A stretch of 64,000 nucleotides of DNA from Riptortus pedestris (Eukaryota > Arthropoda > Insecta > Hemiptera > Alydidae): the NCBI GenBank assembly GCA_019009955.1, contig CM032228.1:2099501-2163500 (forward strand), given 5' to 3'. Both the position numbers and the translations under genes were made by a program. The notes beneath the pieces are model-generated. The model searched no databases, had not been told where the DNA came from, and worked only from the letters and a program-made list of their open reading frames with translations. Below, in pieces: positions 58,101 through 64,000 of the stretch. The first letter of the stretch is position 1; each line of letters opens with the position of its first letter.

Positions 58101-61100
58101 CTTGACATAGGAAAGCAGCCATGATACTTCCTTCAGATGAACTGAAACAGGAGCAACCTCCAATTATCTATAAGTAGCTAGAGAGCTATCACTGGTTCGC
58201 AACGAGAGCTGTGTCGGTCTGTACACTGTACACTTGAAATGGGAAAGCAGCCATGATACTTCCTTCAGATGAACTGAAACAGGAGCAACCTCCAATTATC
58301 TATAAGTAGCTAGAGAGCTATCACTGGTTCGCAACTAGAGCTGTGTCGGTCTGTACACTGTACACTTGACATAGGAAAGCAGCCATGATACTTCCTTCAG
58401 ATGAACTGAAACAGGAGCAACCTCCAATTATCTATAAGTAGCTAGAGAGCTATCACTGGTTCGCTACGAGAGCTGTGTCCGTCTGTACACTGTACACTTG
58501 ACATAGGAAAGCAGCCATGATACTTCCTTCAGATGAACTGAAACAGGAGCAACCTCCAATTATCTATAAGTAGCTAGAGAGCTATCACTGGTTCGCTACG
58601 AGAGCTGTGTCGGTCTGTACACTGTACACTTGACATGGGAAAGCAGCCATGATACTTCCTTCAGATGAACTGAAACAGAGCAACCTCCAATTATCTATAA
58701 GTAGCTAGAGAGCTATCACTGGTTCGTAACGAGAGCTGTGTCCGTCTGTACACTGAACACTTGACATCGGAAAGCAGCCAGGATACTTCCTTCAGATGAA
58801 CTGAAACAGGAGCAACCTCCAATTATCTATAAGTAGCTAGAGAGCTATCACTGGTTCGCAACGAGAGCTGTGTCCGTCTGTACACTGTACACTTGACATA
58901 GGAAAGCAGCCATGATACTTCCTTCAGATGAACTGAAACAGGAGCAACCTCCAATTATCTATAAGTAGCTAGAGAGCTATCACTGGTTCGCAACGAGAGC
59001 TGTGTCGGTCTGTACACTGTACACTTGAAATGGGAAAGCAGCCATGATACTTCCTTCAGATGAACTGAAACAGGAGCAACCTCCAATTATCTATAAGTAG
59101 CTAGAGAGCTATCACTGGTTCGCTACGAGAGCTGTGTCGGTCTGTACACTGTACACTTGAAATGGGAAAGCAGCCATGATACTTCCTTCAGATGAACTGA
59201 AACAGGAGCAACCTCCAATTATCTATAAGTAGCTAGAGAGCTATCACTGGTTCGCTACGAGAGCTGTGTCCGTCTGTACACTGTACACTTGACATAGGAA
59301 AGCAGCCATGATACTTCCTTCAGATGAACTGAAACAGGAGCAACCTCCAATTATCTATAAGTAGCTAGAGAGCTATCACTGGTTCGCAACGAGAGCTGTG
59401 TCCGTCTGTACACTGTACACTTGACATAGGAAAGCAGCCATGATACTTCCTTCAGATGAACTGAAACAGGAGCAACCTCCAATTATCTATAAGTAGCTAG
59501 AGAGCTATCACTGGTTCGCAACGAGAGCTGTGTCCGTCTGTACACTGTACACTTGACATAGGAAAGCAGCCATGATACTTCCTTCAGATGAACTGAAACA
59601 GGAGCAACCTCCAATTATCTATAAGTAGCTAGAGAGCTATCACTGGTTCGCAACTAGAGCTGTGTCGTTCTGTACACTGTACACTTGACATAGGAAAGCA
59701 GCCATGATACTTCCTTCAGATGAACTGAAACAGGAGCAACCTCCAATTATCTATAAGTAGCTAGAGAGCTATCACTGGTTCGCAACTAGAGCTGTGTCGT
59801 TCTGTACACTGTACACTTGACATAGGAAAGCAGCCATGATACTTCCTTCAGATGAACTGAAACAGGAGCAACCTCCAATTATCTATAAGTAGCTAGAGAG
59901 CTATCACTGGTTCGCTACGAGAGCTGTGTCCGTCTGTACACTGTACACTTGACATAGGAAAGCAGCCATGATACTTCCTTCAGATGAACTGAAACAGGAG
60001 CAACCTCCAATTATCTATAAGTAGCTAGAGAGCTATCACTGGTTCGCTACGAGAGCTGTGTCCGTCTGTACACTGTACACTTGACATAGGAAAGCAGCCA
60101 TGATACTTCCTTCAGATGAACTGAAACAGGAGCAACCTCCAATTATCTATAAGTAGCTAGAGAGCTATCACTGGTTCGCAACGAGAGCTGTGTCCGTCTG
60201 TACACTGTACACTTGACATAGGAAAGCAGCCATGATACTTCCTTCAGATGAACTGAAACAGGAGCAACCTCCAATTATCTATAAGTAGCTAGAGAGCTAT
60301 CACTGGTTCGCTCCGAGAGCTGTGTCCGTTCTGTACACTGTACACTTGACATAGGAAAGCAGCCATGATACTTCCTTCAGATGAACTGAAACAGGAGCAA
60401 CCTCCAATTATCTATAAGTAGCTAGAGAGCTACGAGAGCTGTGTCCGTCTGTACACTGTACACTTGAAGCAGCCATGATACTTCCTTCAGATGAACGAGC
60501 TATCACTGGTTCGCTACGAGAGCTGTGTCCGTCTGTACACTGTACACTTGACATAGGAAAGCAGCCATGATACTTCCTTCAGATGAACTGAAACAGGAGC
60601 AACCTCCAATTATCTATAAGTAGCTAGAGAGCTATCACTGGTTCGCTACGAGAGCTGTGTCCGTCTGTACACTGTACACTTGACATAGGAAAGCAGCCAT
60701 GATACTTCCTTCAGATGAACTGAAACAGGAGAAACCTCCAATTATCTATAAGTAGCTAGAGACCAATCACTTGTCCTCTACGAGAGCCTTGTCCTTCTGT
60801 ACACTGTACACTTGACATAGGAAAGCAGCCATGATACTTCCTTCAGATGAACTGAAACAGGAGCAACCTCCAATTATCTATAAGTAGCTAGAGAGCTATC
60901 ACTGGTTCGCTACGAGAGCTGTGTCCGTCTGTACACTGTACACTTGACATAGGAAAGCAGCCATGATACTTCCTTCAGATGAACTGAAACAGGAGCAACC
61001 TCCAATTATCTATAAGTAGCTAGAGAGCTATCACTGGTCGCAACGAGAGCTGTGTCGTCTGTACACTGTACACTTGACATGGGAAGCAGCCATGATACTT

Positions 61101-62457
61101 CCTTCAGATGAACTGAAACAGGAGCAACCTCCAATTATCTATAAGTAGCTAGAGAGCTATCACTGGTTCGCAACGAGAGCTGTGTCCGTCTGTACACTGT
61201 ACACTTGACATAGGAAATGCAGCCATGATACTTCCTTCAGATGAACTGAAACAGGAGCAACCTCCAATTATCTATAAGTAGCTAGAGAGCTATCACTGGT
61301 TCGCTACGAGAGCTGTGTCCGTCTGTACACTGTACACTTGACATAGGAAAGCAGCCATGATACTTCCTTCAGATGAACTGAAACAGGAGCAACCTCCAAT
61401 TATCTATAAGTAGATAGAGAGCTATCACTGGTTCGCTACGAGAGCCGTGTCCGTCTGTACACTGTACACTTGACATAGGAAAGCAGCCATGATACTTCCT
61501 TCAGATGAACTGAAACAGGAGCAACCTCCAATTATCTATAAGTAGCTAGAGAGCTATCACTGGTTCGCTACGAGAGCTGTGTCCCGTCTGTACACTGTAC
61601 ACTTGACAGAGGAAAGCAGCCATGATACTTCCGTCAGATGAACTGAAACAGGAGCAACCTCCAATTATCTATAAGTAGCTAGAGAGCTATCACTGGTTCG
61701 CAACGAGAGCTGTGTCCGTCTGTACACTGTACACTTGACATAGGAAAGCAGCCATGATACTTCCTTCAGATGAACTGAAACAGGAGCAACCTCCAATTAT
61801 CTATAAGTAGCTAGAGAGCTATCACTGGTTCGTAACGAGAGCTGTGTCCGTCTGTACACTGTACACTTGACATAGGAAAGCAGCCATGATACTTCCTTCA
61901 GATGAACTGAAACAGGAGCAACCTCCAATTATCTATAAGTAGATAGAGAGCTATCACTGGTTCGCTACGAGAGCCGTGTCCGTCTGTACTCTGTACACTT
62001 GACATAGGAAAGCAGCCATGATACTTCCTTCAGATGAACTGAAACAGGAGCAACCTCCAATTATCTATAAGTAGCTAGAGAGCTATCACTGGTTCGCTAC
62101 GAGAGCTGTGTCCGTCTGTACACTGTACACTTGACATAGGAAAGCAGCCATGATACTTCCTTCAGATGAACTGAAACAGGAGCAACCTCCAATTATCTAT
62201 AAGTAGCTAGAGAGCTATCACTGGTTCGCAACGAGAGCTGTGTCCGTCTGTACACTGTACACTTGACATAGGAAAGCAGCCATGATACTTCCTTCAGATG
62301 AACTGAAACAGGAGCAACCTCCAATTATCTATAAGTAGCTAGAGAGCTATCACTGGTTCGTAACGAGAGCTGTGTCCGTCTGCACACTGTACACTTGACA
62401 TAGGAAAGCAGCCATGATACTTCCTTCAGATGAACTGAAACAGGAGCAACCTCCAAT
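55129..62457. repeat. 132-bp satellite, about 55 units (7.3 kb)
   Basis: CAATTATCTATAAGTAGCTA recurs every 132 bases from 55129 (55261, 55393, 55525 and so on). The unit contains GAGAGCTATCACTGGTTCGC, TCTGTACACTGTACACTTGA and GCAGCCATGATACTTCCTTC. Few positions vary (CGCAACGAG/CGCTACGAG, GTCGGTC/GTCCGTC, GAGCTG/GAGCCG, ACATAGG/AAATGGG). Shortened or scrambled units are near 57775, 60430-60500 and 60755-60795. The array ends sharply at CTCCAATT|CCCTG. The length is 44 codons, so the minus strand is open for one unit at a time with one stop per unit. The 87-codon ORF at 55528-55791 arises from a single substitution. Confidence 0.98.
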
Positions 62458-63525
62458 TCCCTGTGGATTTGGATGTTCCTAACAAACCAGTCTCTTTTTG
62501 TGTGTGTTGCTGATGGTCAGCCAGACTGGGCATGCGTATGTCAATATAGGGAGTATGAGTGTTTTGTATAGTAGTGTTGCGCAAGTCAGTTTCAGTGGTG
62601 TATTTTTGTACATTTAAGGGTATATCTGTGCAAGCCGTGTGTGTGCTTGTTGTGTTTTAATGTGGGCATGATGCCGCCCTGTCAAAATGATGCTCTGGTC
62701 ATTCGGAGTCCAAGGAATTGAGTGATGCCTAATTATCAATTCAGGAAGACATTCCTTCTTGATAGACGAAGAGTAAATATCTTGGCCTGCGTTTTTCGGG
62801 GTTCGACGAGAGCTTTCACTTGTTGACGAGGAAGGAATGAACTTATTCACACTGGAGGAACTGCTTTCATCTTCATTGTAAGTCGTAGAGCCAACATGTA
62901 CGCCTTAAGTTGCCGTCAATAACCGAATTAGCGAGCTAAGAACAAAGAGTCGGTGGTTTAATATATCGATTATAAATGTATCTGCATCTCCGAAGTATAA
63001 GAAGGATCAACTCCAGGATGAGTTCTATGAGCAACTCACGATGATATTCACTGACATGATGCAAAGTTAGTGCTCGGGATTTCAATGCTAACATTGGCAG
63101 AGTTATGGCTAACAATAGGAGAACATAGCCTTACTTAGCATCTCTCATTACATAGGCCATTTATTTCGGATGATGTACATAATAATATTTGCGATATCAT
63201 CAATATATCATTCTATGGCAGGGAATTCTGCTTATTTTACGCTGCTCCTGGGTGCAATCTCCACTTCCTTAATGCCAACACTCCAGTGTTCCCAACGGGC
63301 CGAGAGAGATAATTAATGTTTAAAATTGGGGGAAATGTGAGGAAGAGGAAATCCTTGACAAAACACGCAGTTGTATAATTGTATTTGCAGGAATGGTTTT
63401 GGTCTATACTCGCTCTAATTTATGGTGAATTTCCAAGCACCTTCTTCTTCAATAAGTGGGGCGAATGCCAGATATTAGCCAGTATTCATTTTTCTTTTCA
63501 AATGGTTAGTACACACTGTTGTGGA
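62458..63525. other. Unassigned, with a HINE-A 3'-end relic
   Basis: At 63215-63262 GCAGGGAATTCTGCTTATTT and TACGCTGCTCCTGGGTGC resemble a decayed plus-oriented HINE-A 3' terminus. A 78-codon minus-strand ORF at 62614-62850 has no motif. The rest is apparently unique. Confidence 0.45.
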
Positions 63526-63648
63526 ATGGCTGATATAAGGAAGCATGAACCATTGTCATTACGTGATAAGTGGACCATCCTATGGCGCCTCAACCTTAGG
63601 GAAAAATCTTCTAATCTGGCTCGAGAGTTAAATATCAACGACCCCTGA
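63526..63648 (+). pseudogene. CENP-B/Tigger-type DNA-binding domain relic
   Basis: MADIRKHEPLSLRDKWTILW followed by RLNLREKSSNLARELNIN fits the N-terminal helix-turn-helix of CENP-B, Jerky and Tigger/pogo transposases (K..LSLxxKxxIxxxL..GEKxxxLAxExxI). A stop follows directly, and no second helix-turn-helix or DDE domain is recognised in the remaining 350 bases. In the ORF the preceding 49 codons (63379-63525) show no homology. It is a short relic and the element may continue beyond the window. Confidence 0.6.
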
Positions 63649-64000
63649 CTTAAATAGAACTTCTTTGGTATGAATCTAGTTCGGAGGTAGGCGAAAGAAG
63701 CAGGCACTTCTTAAAAATGCACCTGGTTTTTACGTGAACAATCTCGTCACATGACTCTTTCTGGCACTATTTTGAAGGAAAAAACCAAATTAGTCCAAAC
63801 GAAAATCTACGCGGATGTAGCTGATATCAAAGCGGGCGATGGCTGGGGAGGCATTATCTTGTGACAGAGCTACTGAAGTATCCAGCATTAGTGGAAGACA
63901 AGTTGAAGAAGAGGAAATAGTTAAGCCCTAAGAAGCAGTGCACCATTGCAATCAGAGAAATGGCCGACAGAGCGCGGTGTCTGTCTGTTCCTTCAAATCT
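63649..64000. other. Possible decayed transposon body, no domain seen
   Basis: Downstream of the helix-turn-helix relic all frames are broken by stops. No DDE motif could be read up to the window edge. Confidence 0.4.

Overview
Animal nuclear DNA, AT-rich, with no convincing intact host gene. The nature of its transposon debris points to an invertebrate, most likely an arthropod (non-LTR reverse transcriptase and RNase H fragments of arthropod type, hAT and CENP-B/Tigger-type transposase relics, tRNA-derived SINEs, Helitrons); the species cannot be named from the sequence. Nearly everything that can be recognised is mobile or tandemly repeated DNA.

The dominant component is one family of non-autonomous elements, called HINE-A here (my label), with about 40 full, partial or relic copies between 1 and 54.5 kb. 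Read 5' to 3' an element starts TTTTAGCAGATTTCCC and runs into a 20-30 bp palindrome centred on CTTAAG. It continues through a block around TCAAATGTCCATCGATCC, a (TA)n or (CA)n tract, a block around CTAGCGGTCGCAATTTTTG, a poly-G tract and a block around CCGAGATATTTGCATTTTT. It ends with GGGAAATCTGCT (inverse of the 5' AGCAGATTTCCC), the hairpin ACGCAGCCCCTGCGT and GACGGACTTTTT. A short form is about 610-660 bp and a long form about 980-1040 bp. Subterminal inverted repeats, a hairpin at one end only, insertion into T runs without target duplication, internal microsatellites and head-to-tail copies are the marks of Helentron-associated elements (the group that includes Drosophila DINE-1/INE-1). 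Strand below is given in this 5'-to-3' sense.

Layout: 0-11.4 kb, HINE-A copies, a hAT relic and a Helitron nested in a HINE-A; 11.5-12.6 kb, 149-bp tandem repeat; 13-22 kb, HINE-A copies, one nested inside another, plus a different element at 17.4-18.6 kb with ~290-bp terminal inverted repeats around one intact 123-codon ORF; 23-27.9 kb, 102-bp and 160-bp tandem repeats, a Helitron piece and SINEs; 28-37 kb, HINE-A in head-to-tail pairs and a second Helitron nested in a HINE-A; 37.8-39.9 kb, RNase H fragment with 63-bp and 136-bp repeats; 42-43.2 kb, broken non-LTR reverse transcriptase; 44.5-50.5 kb, 43-bp satellite (~139 units); 53.1-53.9 kb, 23-bp minisatellite; 55.1-62.5 kb, 132-bp satellite (~55 units); 63.5 kb, a CENP-B-like helix-turn-helix relic.

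There is no gene network to describe. The relations that matter are between repeats: HINE-A copies receive other HINE-A copies and Helitrons, join head to tail, and lie at or near most of the tandem arrays. One array (27 kb) carries a HINE-A 3' terminus in its unit. The best candidate for something undescribed is the long-TIR single-ORF element at 17430-18562.
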